From NCBI GenBank assembly GCA_964411985.1, contig CAYPNF010000075.1, positions 1-34,347 on the forward strand: a stretch of DNA of 34,347 nt. Reading direction: 5' to 3'. The DNA is from CAYPNF01 sp964411985. Its GTDB lineage: Bacteria > Verrucomicrobiota > Verrucomicrobiia > Limisphaerales > J093. Positions 1 to 6,853 of this stretch are shown piece by piece (within the stretch, counting starts at the first letter, position 1; each line of letters begins with the position of its first letter). The notes beneath the pieces were generated by a model. The model worked only from the letters and a program-made list of their open reading frames with translations. It had not been told where the DNA came from and ran no database searches. Position numbers and translations under genes: made by a program.

Positions 1-209
1 CCCGTCACCACCAGATAGTAGCAGATCATCGCCCCCAGCGGGTAACCAGCAATCTGTTCTTTGCCAGGGTTGCTGGAGTAGACGGTCTTCCAAAGGTAGA
101 GGGTGGCGGCCAACGGGATGAGCCCAAACGTGGCGCGGAAAAGAAAATTGACCCGGTAGACCAGGGTGTTCTGAATTCCAATCCCGATAACGTGGGAGTA
201 TTTGCGCAC
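1..209 (-). CDS. ABC-2 type transporter permease, N-terminal part (runs off the window)
   Basis: The first 69 codons of a membrane protein can be read on the minus strand from a GTG at 209-207; the rest lies beyond the window edge. The translation contains VYRVNFLFRATFGLIPL, followed by a hydrophobic stretch near the edge (IAGYPLGAMICYYLVV). This resembles the N-terminus of ABC-2 family permeases whose first helices follow a short basic cytoplasmic segment. The GTG lies 3 bases after the TGA of the anti-sigma gene, so the two are probably co-transcribed. The likely role is the membrane half of an exporter, with the ATPase expected nearby outside the window. Family assignment is by sequence feel only and the fragment is short. 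Confidence 0.6.
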   Translation of the reverse strand, partial: MRKYSHVIGIGIQNTLVYRVNFLFRATFGLIPLAATLYLWKTVYSSNPGKEQIAGYPLGAMICYYLVVT

Positions 210-212
210 AAA

Positions 213-737
213 TCAACGTTCCATCCTGCCGAAACGCGGGCGCCAATTGGAAAGCAACAACCCGGCGGAGAACACAATCCCAGCAAGGCCAAGCACTGCC
301 ACTTGGAGAGAAACCCCACCCCAGGAAATCCCGGACTTGGTGGCGGCCTGGACCGACGCGTAGACGAGCATTCCCCCTAACACGCCATACCCGAGGTGAT
401 CGAGCACAGGTTGTAGCAGGGAGAATGGCCTCCTCATGTCCCGAAGCCGAGATTCATATTCTGCCTGCCACAAGCGGCGTTTCTCCTCCCGAGACAAAGC
501 CGAAGGGCTCCCCTGCTCCGTCTCGATTCGTCTCCAGAGATCCGATTCGAAGTCGGGGGAAAGTCGCGGCACCGCCAGCCCGGACGCCAGCTGAAGATCC
601 AACTGCATGGCCTGCCGTAGGTAGTCTGCACAGCTAGGGCAGGAAAGCACGTGCGCCTGCAAATCCTGATCGTCCGACGGGGAGGTCAGCCCATCGACCT
701 GGTCCAGTATCTTCTGTTCGTATTCCTGGCAATTCAT
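213..737 (-). CDS. Anti-sigma factor with HC2 zinc finger and membrane segments
   Basis: This 174-residue protein has the layout of zinc-binding anti-sigma factors that hold an ECF sigma factor at the membrane. The N-terminal domain shows Cys3 and the H-x3-C-x2-C pattern (His29, Cys33, Cys36). A charged linker follows (about 60-105), then two probable membrane helices (about 113-131 and 142-163) and a short basic tail. It starts 33 bases after the sigma gene stop at 771, in the same direction, the usual order for a sigma/anti-sigma pair. The expected role is to bind and silence the sigma factor until an envelope or redox signal releases it. The signal is not visible from sequence. Confidence 0.85.
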   Translation of the reverse strand: MNCQEYEQKILDQVDGLTSPSDDQDLQAHVLSCPSCADYLRQAMQLDLQLASGLAVPRLSPDFESDLWRRIETEQGSPSALSREEKRRLWQAEYESRLRDMRRPFSLLQPVLDHLGYGVLGGMLVYASVQAATKSGISWGGVSLQVAVLGLAGIVFSAGLLLSNWRPRFGRMER

Positions 738-770
738 AACCGATCCTTTCTCATCTTGCCTGTTAATCTT

Positions 771-1337
771 CTAGGACACAAGGGGCGCAATCGATCTCCG
801 TGAGACCAGTCGCATCAGTTCTCGTCGAGCCCGGAAAATCAGGGTCTTCACCGTGCCTAGCGGAATCCCTAAGAGTTCCGCAACGTCCTCATAGCGTTTC
901 TGCTCCATATAGAACAAGTGGATCACCTGCCGATACTTCTCCGGCAACTGCTCCAGGAGAGCCGGAACATCGAGACCTGCGCCACTCGTTTCTTCCGGCG
1001 GTGCGGCGAGTTCAAAGGTGGAACCTGACTCTTCCGCGTGCTCCGCCATACCCTCCAGCGAAACCGTCGGTCTCCGGCTGCGCCGTTTGAGTTCGCTTAG
1101 GCAGGTATTCCGCGTAATCGTGTAGACCCAGGTGGAAACAGAGGCGGAGGCGTTGTAGCCCGGCAGGCCCTTCCAGATGCGTACGAGCACGTCCTGGGCC
1201 ATATCTTCGGCGGCGGCTGACTCCTTTAAGTAGCTGATAGCCAAGCGAAAGACCTTCTCTCGATAGCGTTCGACGATCAACACAAACGCTTCCCGAAAGC
1301 GGTCTTCGCGTAGCAACAGTTGAATGTCATCGTCCAT
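771..1337 (-). CDS. ECF-family RNA polymerase sigma factor
   Basis: This 188-residue protein is an extracytoplasmic-function sigma-70 factor. Region 2 occupies about residues 15-85, with the DMAQDVLVRIWKGL segment and STWVYTITRN just after it. A variable acidic linker spans about 92-122. Region 4 (about 124-182) contains LPEKYRQVIHLFYMEQ and the helix-turn-helix VAELLGIPLGTVKTLIFRAR, which should read the -35 element. It is followed by the anti-sigma gene and the start of an ABC permease. Its own upstream region carries a TGAAACTT-N16-GTAAAA element, matched by a similar one driving the divergent genes, so autoregulation is likely. Confidence 0.93.
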   Translation of the reverse strand: MDDDIQLLLREDRFREAFVLIVERYREKVFRLAISYLKESAAAEDMAQDVLVRIWKGLPGYNASASVSTWVYTITRNTCLSELKRRSRRPTVSLEGMAEHAEESGSTFELAAPPEETSGAGLDVPALLEQLPEKYRQVIHLFYMEQKRYEDVAELLGIPLGTVKTLIFRARRELMRLVSRRSIAPLVS

Positions 1338-1358
1338 GGAACCGAGTCAACGTTCCCT

Positions 1359-1388
1359 TTTTACTCTCCAATGCGGAAATAAGTTTCA
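1359..1388 (-). promoter_or_regulatory. Probable ECF-type promoter of the sigma/anti-sigma operon
   Basis: On the minus strand TGAAACTT (1388-1381) is followed after 16 bases by GTAAAA (1364-1359). This matches the general ECF layout of an AAC-containing -35 and a GT-starting -10. The sigma factor ATG at 1337 would follow a leader of roughly 15 bases. The divergent plus-strand element at 1436-1465 has the same -35 and the same AGAGT across the -10, at identical spacing, which strengthens both calls. Confidence 0.5.
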
Positions 1389-1392
1389 GCAA

Positions 1393-1416
1393 CTTCGCTC
1401 ATAGCTCATAGCGAAG
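1393..1416. repeat. Inverted repeat between two divergent promoters
   Basis: CTTCGCT (1393-1399) and AGCGAAG (1410-1416) form a perfect 7-bp dyad with a 10-base centre. It lies between the two proposed ECF -35 elements. It could be an extra operator for the divergent unit, or chance. Confidence 0.4.
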
Positions 1417-1435
1417 CGGGGAGAAAGAAAAATCC

Positions 1436-1465
1436 TGAAACAATGCTCAGTCTGATAGAGTCGGA
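1436..1465 (+). promoter_or_regulatory. Probable ECF-type promoter of the DUF6249/DUF4097 genes
   Basis: TGAAACAA (1436-1443) is followed after 16 bases by GTCGGA (1460-1465). The same TGAAAC and AGAGT letters occur at the same spacing in the divergent sigma-operon promoter. The downstream gene starts at 1529, giving a leader of about 55 bases. Confidence 0.5.
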
Positions 1466-1528
1466 ATTGATAACGACCGCTTCAGAGTTTGGCGTGGTCA
1501 GAATAGCAACCTATTTGATATAAGTAAT

Positions 1529-1948
1529 ATGATGAGTCCAGCAATCTTCGGTATCTTGATTCCGCTCGCGGGCATTATCATGGGTATCAGCGCAGGCATG
1601 CTCGGCATGTATCTGAGCTATCGAAAACGCAAAGAAATCTTTGCGCTCTACCACCAGGAAAGGATGGCCGCCATTGAGAAAGGGGTGGATGTCCCACCGT
1701 TGCCGGAGTCCTTCTTTTCCGATTCACCTCAACCAGCCTCCAGTTCTCCTCGCAGATCGCTCCTGAAGGGGTTGATCTGGTTCTTGATTGGGGTCGCCTT
1801 GATCGTAGCGCTGCTCGGCGCAGACGAGCGAGACGTAGCGCTGTTCGGTCTGATTCCAGCGGGAATCGGGTTGGCGTATCTTATCTATTTCTTCGCGGAA
1901 GGCAGGAAGTATCCCCGCGTTACGGCTGAGAAACCTGAAACCAAGTGA
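1529..1948 (+). CDS. DUF6249-like small membrane protein
   Basis: This 139-residue protein has three predicted membrane helices (about 8-30, 79-97 and 103-121). Between the first two lies a cytoplasmic segment with YRKRKEIFALYHQERMAAIE and KGVDVPPLP. This helix-plus-basic-loop arrangement is typical of DUF6249 proteins, which often sit beside ECF sigma factors. Their biochemical role is unknown. The gene is divergent from the sigma operon and carries a matching promoter. The next gene starts 35 bases downstream, so the two are probably one transcript. An ATG directly follows the first one, so the true start could be one codon later. Confidence 0.75.
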   Translation: MMSPAIFGILIPLAGIIMGISAGMLGMYLSYRKRKEIFALYHQERMAAIEKGVDVPPLPESFFSDSPQPASSSPRRSLLKGLIWFLIGVALIVALLGADERDVALFGLIPAGIGLAYLIYFFAEGRKYPRVTAEKPETK

Positions 1949-1983
1949 CCCCATTCTGGGTACTTCTACAGGAACTTTCTATC

Positions 1984-3096
1984 ATGAACACGCTGATCAC
2001 CTCACTGCTGGCTGGGTGCGCCCTGGCCGCCTGTGCTTCAATCTCGGCCGCCGAACCAGAGACCACCATCCACAAGTCGTTCAAAGTCAACGAAGGAGGC
2101 AAGCTCCGGATGGAGGTCATCGGCTCCATTGAAGTGGTCACCGGGGACAATTCAACCGTTGATGTCGTGATCGAACGGAAGGTAAACCCGAAGTTCCTAT
2201 CGGATACCGCCAAGATTTTGGAAAGGCATGAGGTCACGTTCACCCAGAATGGTGATGATATTCACGTTAGAGCCGAGTTCAAACAGGACCGCAAGTGGTT
2301 CTCTGGGCAATGGCGTTTGCAGGCGAAACAGATCGTCACCATCCCCAAACGCTTTCATCTCGACCTGAAGACGGCGGGCGGAAGTATTCGCATGCCTGAC
2401 CAGGTCGGCGAAGTGCGAATTGAGACGGCGGGAGGCAGTCTTCACTCCGGCAACATCGAGGGGACCCTCCACGGTCGGACCGCTGGGGGATCCATCGAGG
2501 CCAAAGGATGCACGGGGAAAGCAGATGTGGAAACCGCCGGTGGGAGTATCCGGGTCGATAGCGGGCAGGACATCAGGGCCAGCACCTCAGGTGGATCCAT
2601 CCGAATTGGACGGGCCTCCGGTGGCGTAATCGCCACGACCGCAGGTGGAAGCATCCACGTCGATGACGCCGCAGGATCCGTGACCGCGAAGACCTCGGGA
2701 GGTTCGATCCGGATCGGGAAGGCAGGCGGAAAGCTCCACGCCGAGACGGCTGGAGGAGGCATTGATATCGAGCAAGCCGGGGGCACCATCACGGCGTTGA
2801 CCTCCGCCGGTTCGGTCAAGGCCCGATTCACCAAGGATCTGGAGGAGAATTCGCGAATTGAAACGTCAGGAGGTAACGTGACCATCACGGTGCCTTCCAC
2901 CTTCAATGCCGAACTGGATGCCGAAGCGTCCGGGGGGAGGGTGAGTACCGACCTGCCAGTGACGGTGTCGGGTCACCAAGGCCATGGCAGTCTCAAAGGA
3001 AAAATTGGGAGTGGCGGAAAGACCCTAAAGCTGCGGACGAGCGCCGGTGGCATCCAGTTGCGCAAACTGGAGGCAGAAGCTCCAACGGCCAAATAG
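1984..3096 (+). CDS. Secreted DUF4097-type beta-solenoid protein with 18-residue repeats
   Basis: This is a 370-residue exported protein. ATG 1984 is preferred over an in-frame start at 1945 because an AGGA lies about 10 bases upstream and a clean signal sequence follows (hydrophobic about 3-20, AAEP near the cleavage site). LAGC and LAAC both fit a lipobox, but the n-region has no Lys or Arg, so lipidation is uncertain. Residues about 130-272 are eight near-exact 18-residue repeats opening T(A/S)GGS(I/L), the length of one turn of a right-handed beta-helix. Weaker copies continue to the C-terminus. This fits the DUF4097 (putative adhesin) family, which often lies next to ECF sigma genes. The role is probably at the envelope surface or periplasm; no enzyme motif is seen. 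Confidence 0.8.
   Translation: MNTLITSLLAGCALAACASISAAEPETTIHKSFKVNEGGKLRMEVIGSIEVVTGDNSTVDVVIERKVNPKFLSDTAKILERHEVTFTQNGDDIHVRAEFKQDRKWFSGQWRLQAKQIVTIPKRFHLDLKTAGGSIRMPDQVGEVRIETAGGSLHSGNIEGTLHGRTAGGSIEAKGCTGKADVETAGGSIRVDSGQDIRASTSGGSIRIGRASGGVIATTAGGSIHVDDAAGSVTAKTSGGSIRIGKAGGKLHAETAGGGIDIEQAGGTITALTSAGSVKARFTKDLEENSRIETSGGNVTITVPSTFNAELDAEASGGRVSTDLPVTVSGHQGHGSLKGKIGSGGKTLKLRTSAGGIQLRKLEAEAPTAK
2371..2799 (+). repeat. Coding tandem repeat, eight units of about 54 bp
   Basis: The units encode TAGGSIRM, TAGGSLHS, TAGGSIEA, TAGGSIRV, TSGGSIRI, TAGGSIHV, TSGGSIRI and TAGGGIDI, each followed by about 10 variable residues. Seven units are 18 codons and one is 17. The protein motif is much better conserved than the DNA, suggesting old duplication held by selection on structure. 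Confidence 0.85.
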
Positions 3097-3142
3097 GGAT
3101 CACCCGCAGCTATGCGGCTCTCTTAACCGTGTCCATGCAGTT

Positions 3143-3298
3143 GAACAGGAGGCAGCAGAGAGAGCAGAGCCGTCAGACGGAGTCAGAATCGCTCCTCGCG
3201 GTCCGTTCAAGCGTTCACTGGACGGTGAAAGTGATACGTCCGTCTCGATCGTCAGACCGCTCAAGCCCGATCTCTGCTGTCTCCGCTGACTCCTGTTC
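3143..3298. repeat. 156-bp fold-back element with 27-bp inverted ends
   Basis: The left arm (3143-3169, starting GAACAGGAG) and right arm (3272-3298, ending CTCCTGTTC) match at 24 of 27 positions when one is reverse-complemented. The interior contains further partial dyads such as TCAGACGGA/TCCGTCTCGA. The element lies between the converging ends of the solenoid and metalloprotease genes. It has no open reading frame of its own that I believe. It could be a miniature mobile element, a dispersed intergenic repeat or a large bidirectional terminator. Confidence 0.7.
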
Positions 3299-3310
3299 TT
3301 CATCGAATTG

Positions 3311-4264
3311 TTAGGGCTTAAGACGGCGGCGATAGGAGGCGAAGCCGATGAGGCCAAGACCGACCGCCGCCGTGATCTCCGCTGGCTCAGGCACCGGGCT
3401 CACCTGCCAGCCAATATCCGTCAAACCAGCGTAGTCTAGCTCCGTGAAGTATTTTCGTGTTCCCACCGTAAGGTCGGGATCCATGGAGGCCTCCTGCGAA
3501 TTGCCCGGCGTGCCGACGTAACTCAGGGTGCCGTTGTTCCAATGACCGAGGTCACTGGAGAGGCTCAGTGGATTATTGAGGGCAAGCGAGGCTGGCCCTT
3601 GAAAGCTGGAACCAGACCTGTTGTTGTTCCAGGAATCTGAAGTGCCGTAGCCCAGCACATGAGCCAGTTCATGGACCGCGACTGAGTAAAAGTCGCTCTG
3701 GCCGGCAAAGCTCTCCGCTGTGGATGGGTCGCTGTCGAAATACCACGAGATACCAGCGCCAAAGGTAATGGACCCTCCCCAGGGAGCGAAATCGGTAGCG
3801 GGGGTTCCCGAAGCATTTCGCGTGGAGCCGGGCGACCCGCGGCGATCCACCGTCGCTATCCAATCGGAGGTCCCACTTGCCGACCAACCCCCTGCCCCCC
3901 CTTGGCCGAGAATGCCGCTGCCCAGGGATTGGCCCCCGGCGTAGATGAGAATTGTATTTGCAGGGATACCAAGGTTGTCCACGGTGGTGGTTCCAACTGC
4001 CCCTGGATTGCTGAAACTAGCAGACCAAGTGTTCCCGGTAGAGGGCGAGACAGCGGAAAGCGCATCCCCCAGCCGATTTGCCAGGGCCTGTCCAGCAGCG
4101 GCAAGGAGGTCTTTTCGTGTTTGAGAGGCGAAGAAACCACCAGTGTCATAGCTGTAGTCAAACTGGAACGTCACCTGACTGTGGGCCGATGGCACAATGA
4201 AACTGGTTACGGACACAACGGTCAGCAGAGCGTGACGGGGATTCCGTTTTTCACTTCGTTTCAT
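3311..4264 (-). CDS. PEP-CTERM anchored zinc metalloprotease (matrixin-like)
   Basis: This 317-residue secreted protein has a signal peptide (about 1-29, ending AHS) and a catalytic zinc motif HELAHVLG at 198-205 with Glu199 as general base. A probable Met-turn is at SMDP (260-263), followed by FTELDYAGLTDIGW (about 273-286), a hallmark of PEP-CTERM matrixin-like proteases. The tail is VPEP (291-294), a hydrophobic stretch and YRRRLKP, the sorting signal cut by exosortase. In classical metzincins the third zinc ligand is ten residues after the first His. Here that position is Thr208, with Ser209 and Asp210 next, so the third ligand must differ. Likely role: a surface or exported protease. It is transcribed towards the fold-back element at 3143-3298. 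Confidence 0.85.
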   Translation of the reverse strand: MKRSEKRNPRHALLTVVSVTSFIVPSAHSQVTFQFDYSYDTGGFFASQTRKDLLAAAGQALANRLGDALSAVSPSTGNTWSASFSNPGAVGTTTVDNLGIPANTILIYAGGQSLGSGILGQGGAGGWSASGTSDWIATVDRRGSPGSTRNASGTPATDFAPWGGSITFGAGISWYFDSDPSTAESFAGQSDFYSVAVHELAHVLGYGTSDSWNNNRSGSSFQGPASLALNNPLSLSSDLGHWNNGTLSYVGTPGNSQEASMDPDLTVGTRKYFTELDYAGLTDIGWQVSPVPEPAEITAAVGLGLIGFASYRRRLKP

Positions 4265-4390
4265 AGATAAGCCCGCTATTCAGGATTTGGGAACGACCTA
4301 TGCACCCCCGAGAGCCATAGTAAGGCTCCAGGGTTCCGACACGTATATCGGAAGCTAAAGGGTAGAACTTAAGGATACCCCTGGATGAAG

Positions 4391-4471
4391 GAATCCGGTA
4401 GTCGCTCTCGGCAGAGGGCGAGGGGCTCTTGGAGAGAGGATAGCGCGCTCTTCCGAGCGCGACTACGGATT
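4391..4471. repeat. About 80-bp fold-back element
   Basis: GTAGTCGCTCTCGGCAGAG (4398-4416) and CTCTTCCGAGCGCGACTAC (4448-4466) pair at 17 of 19 positions. AATCCG outside the left arm and CGGATT outside the right arm extend the stem across a one-base bulge. It lies in the 236-bp gap between the starts of the metalloprotease gene and the end of the oxidoreductase gene, where I see no coding sequence. A dispersed intergenic repeat or terminator-like structure is likely. Confidence 0.65.
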
Positions 4472-4500
4472 ACAGAAGTGTAGGCAGTTGGCGAAGTGAA

Positions 4501-5823
4501 TCAGACCAACTCCGTCTTTCCTGGCATTGCCACGGAAGGAACCGGAAGGTCGCCAAACTTGTAATCCTTAGGCGTCAGGTCCAGCTGGGATTCATTCAAA
4601 GCCCAATCGAACCGAACCGGCTGCCCTGAGTAGGCACTCATCCGTCCGATGATAGCGGTGAGGGTCGCTTCCGCCACTTGTTTGCCTTCGTTGAGCGGAG
4701 TTCCAGCCCGTATGCTTTGGATCAGGTCAGCATGCTCCTGCTCGTAGGGGTTGGGGTTAGCTCCTTCCCACTTGAAGGGGGAAACACCGTCGATCCGACC
4801 TGACGAAGCCCTGCCCTTGGTGCCGACCACCAACTCCGACACAAGTGGTTGGGTGTTGTCGATCTGGCGAGCCATACTCACCACGATAGCTCCGTTGGCA
4901 TACTTGTACCTCACCGCGAAGTGGTCGTAAATATTCCCAAACTGAGGTTCGACGCGCCACTGGCGTCCCCCCATCCCCAGCGCCTCCACCGGAGGAGCGC
5001 CGATCGCCCAGTTGACGACATCAAGGTTATGGACGTGCTGTTCCACAATGTGATCCCCGGACAGCCAAGTGTAGAAATACCAGTTCCGGAGCTGGTTCTC
5101 CATCTCGGTCCAGTCCTTTTGCCGTTCGTGATAAAAGCCGTAATGGCGCACGCACCCACCGTTCCAATAGCATTCCGCAGCAAGAATCTCCCCAATCTCA
5201 CCCGCGTTCACACGCTTCATGATCTCCGTGTAGGAATTCTGATGCCGACGCTGAGTCCCCGCAACAATCCCCAGCCCCTTCCCCTTCGCCTTGGCCGACG
5301 ACTCGAGGATCGAGCGGATCCCCACCGGATCCACCGCAACGGGTTTTTCCATGAAAACGTGCTTGCCGGCTTCGATCGCCGCGCGCAGGTGGGGAGGACG
5401 GAAATGAGGAGGGCCGGCCAGAATCACCAAATCGACGTCCGCCGCCAGCACCTTCTTGTAGGCGTCAAAGCCCCAGAAACAAGTGTCTTTCGTCGCTTTA
5501 ACTCGATCCGCATCCCGCCACTCCCTGGAACAACTCCACTCGCGCGGCTGGGAATTGTCCTTCAACCTAGCGTAAGCTCGGTCGACCTGGTCCTTGAATA
5601 CATCTCCCAAAGCGGTGATTTCCACTCCTGGGCTAGACAGAACACAGTTCATGGCAGCACCCGTGCCGCGAACACCACACCCGATCAAGCCGACCCGGAT
5701 TCGATCGGATCCCGCCGCGTGGACTCCGTGAAGGGCCGATCCGAGGGCAGTCATCGCCACCGTGGCGGTGGAGGAGGTTTTGAGGAACGTACGCCGGTTG
5801 ATGAGGGAGTCTGGAAAATGCAT
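4501..5823 (-). CDS. Tat-exported Gfo/Idh/MocA family oxidoreductase
   Basis: This 440-residue protein begins MHFPDSLINRRTFLKTSS, a twin-arginine signal (RRTFLK, residues 10-15) followed by a hydrophobic stretch to about 37. The NAD(P)-binding Rossmann fold starts at about 42 with VGLIGCGVRGTG, and EKPVAVDP marks the conserved lysine region of the family. The C-terminal half is the usual alpha/beta domain that shapes the sugar or inositol site. A longer reading frame exists upstream, but the Tat signal fixes the start at 5823. Export of cofactor-bound dehydrogenases of this type is common in Planctomycetes and Verrucomicrobia, where they are thought to act on carbohydrates. The substrate cannot be told. 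Confidence 0.88.
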   Translation of the reverse strand: MHFPDSLINRRTFLKTSSTATVAMTALGSALHGVHAAGSDRIRVGLIGCGVRGTGAAMNCVLSSPGVEITALGDVFKDQVDRAYARLKDNSQPREWSCSREWRDADRVKATKDTCFWGFDAYKKVLAADVDLVILAGPPHFRPPHLRAAIEAGKHVFMEKPVAVDPVGIRSILESSAKAKGKGLGIVAGTQRRHQNSYTEIMKRVNAGEIGEILAAECYWNGGCVRHYGFYHERQKDWTEMENQLRNWYFYTWLSGDHIVEQHVHNLDVVNWAIGAPPVEALGMGGRQWRVEPQFGNIYDHFAVRYKYANGAIVVSMARQIDNTQPLVSELVVGTKGRASSGRIDGVSPFKWEGANPNPYEQEHADLIQSIRAGTPLNEGKQVAEATLTAIIGRMSAYSGQPVRFDWALNESQLDLTPKDYKFGDLPVPSVAMPGKTELV

Positions 5824-6263
5824 AGAAACTGGGCCGGGTTCGCGATCAGGCACAATGGATTCTGGTTTCCACGGCAAAGAAGCAAGCCAGAGCCGCCTCT
5901 GTCCGGGGATGCTATCTGCCCGTATTGAACACAGCGCACCGTCCGCCGGCAAGCACGGATCGATGTACTTACAGAGCCATAGGGCACACGGCGACGGCGC
6001 TCTCGAAGGTTCTGGACCTTACGCTCGGCCTTAAAAGCGGTGCTTCACTGCGCTCCTTACCGTACTCCAAAAGCTGCTGCAGAGCGCCAGGTCTGCGAGA
6101 TTCCGCCAGGTTTTGGAGTGTGTGCGCCCCAAGGTGCCGCTTTCCCCAGGATGACCAGAACGAGGGAAAAAGGGACGGTTTGCCCGGTGCTCACCACCCT
6201 GAATAAATGAAGCTTGAAATGAGCTGGCGTTTCGAGCGAAATAGGAACCTTGTTGAATTGCTT
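5824..6263. other. 440-bp non-coding gap with a 9-bp inverted repeat
   Basis: No convincing gene is present. ACTCCAAAA (6064-6072) and TTTTGGAGT (6111-6119) form a perfect 9-bp inverted repeat with a 38-base loop. The loop contains CGCCAGGT twice (6085-6092 and 6104-6111). The rest presumably holds the promoters of the flanking genes, but I cannot point to a clear one. Confidence 0.5.
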
Positions 6264-6731
6264 ATGACGCTCGGTGACATACTCCAGCCGGAGCACATCG
6301 TGCCTGAACTCAGGGCCACAAATCGTTGGGAAGTCATAGACGAGTTGATTGACCGACTGGTTCAGGCCGGAAAGATCAAGCCCGAACATCGGGAGGCGAT
6401 CACGGCAGTGGTTCGCAAGCGTGAGACTTCCATGAGTACGGGCATCGGCTTCGGGATCGGCATACCGCATGCCTCAACCGATCTCATTCAGAACGTGACC
6501 GGTGCCTTTGGCCGCTCGCGAGCCGGGGTCAATTTCGACGCCTTGGACAACCAGCCGGTCACCTTGGTCATGCTTTTCCTCGTTCCCCAAGGTCAGTTTC
6601 AGAAACACCTTCACACGTTGGCTGATATAGCTAAACTATTGCACAAGAAGGAGTTTAGACAATCACTAGAGGAAGCCCCTGACGCCGCGACGATGTACCG
6701 CATCATTTGCGGCAATGCGCCCGGCAAATAG
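6264..6731 (+). CDS. PTS EIIA-Ntr-like phosphoryl carrier (PtsN type)
   Basis: This 155-residue protein matches the EIIA fructose/nitrogen type of the phosphotransferase system. It opens MTLGDILQPEHIVPELRA, has the ERAxxRKRE-like segment VVRKRETSMSTG (50-60) and GIGIPHA with the phosphorylatable His69, and ends with the LHTLADIAKLLHKKEF helix pattern typical of the domain. ATG 6264 is chosen because family members start just before the DIL helix; an upstream in-frame ATG at 6207 would add 19 atypical residues. EIIA-Ntr proteins usually regulate rather than transport sugar, passing phosphate from NPr. No other PTS component is in view, so its partner is unknown. A gap of 122 bases separates it from argS. 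Confidence 0.85.
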   Translation: MTLGDILQPEHIVPELRATNRWEVIDELIDRLVQAGKIKPEHREAITAVVRKRETSMSTGIGFGIGIPHASTDLIQNVTGAFGRSRAGVNFDALDNQPVTLVMLFLVPQGQFQKHLHTLADIAKLLHKKEFRQSLEEAPDAATMYRIICGNAPGK

Positions 6732-6853
6732 CCTAACCGGCACGGGGGGAAGAAGATTGGCGCCGCCATTTTCCTTGGGTGGTGGTTTGGGGTCTTCCCA
6801 GAGCGATCCACTCGGCTGCCTCCGAGTTTCTTCGAAAGGCATTCTTTAGATCT

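Noticed and set aside
26..319. A 97-codon minus-strand frame overlapping the window start
   Set aside because: The adjacent frame encodes a coherent membrane permease with a GTG start next to the anti-sigma stop; this one is only an out-of-frame shadow with odd composition.
4849..5928. A 359-codon plus-strand frame inside the oxidoreductase gene
   Set aside because: It is antisense to the clear Tat/Gfo-Idh protein and lacks any recognisable domain.
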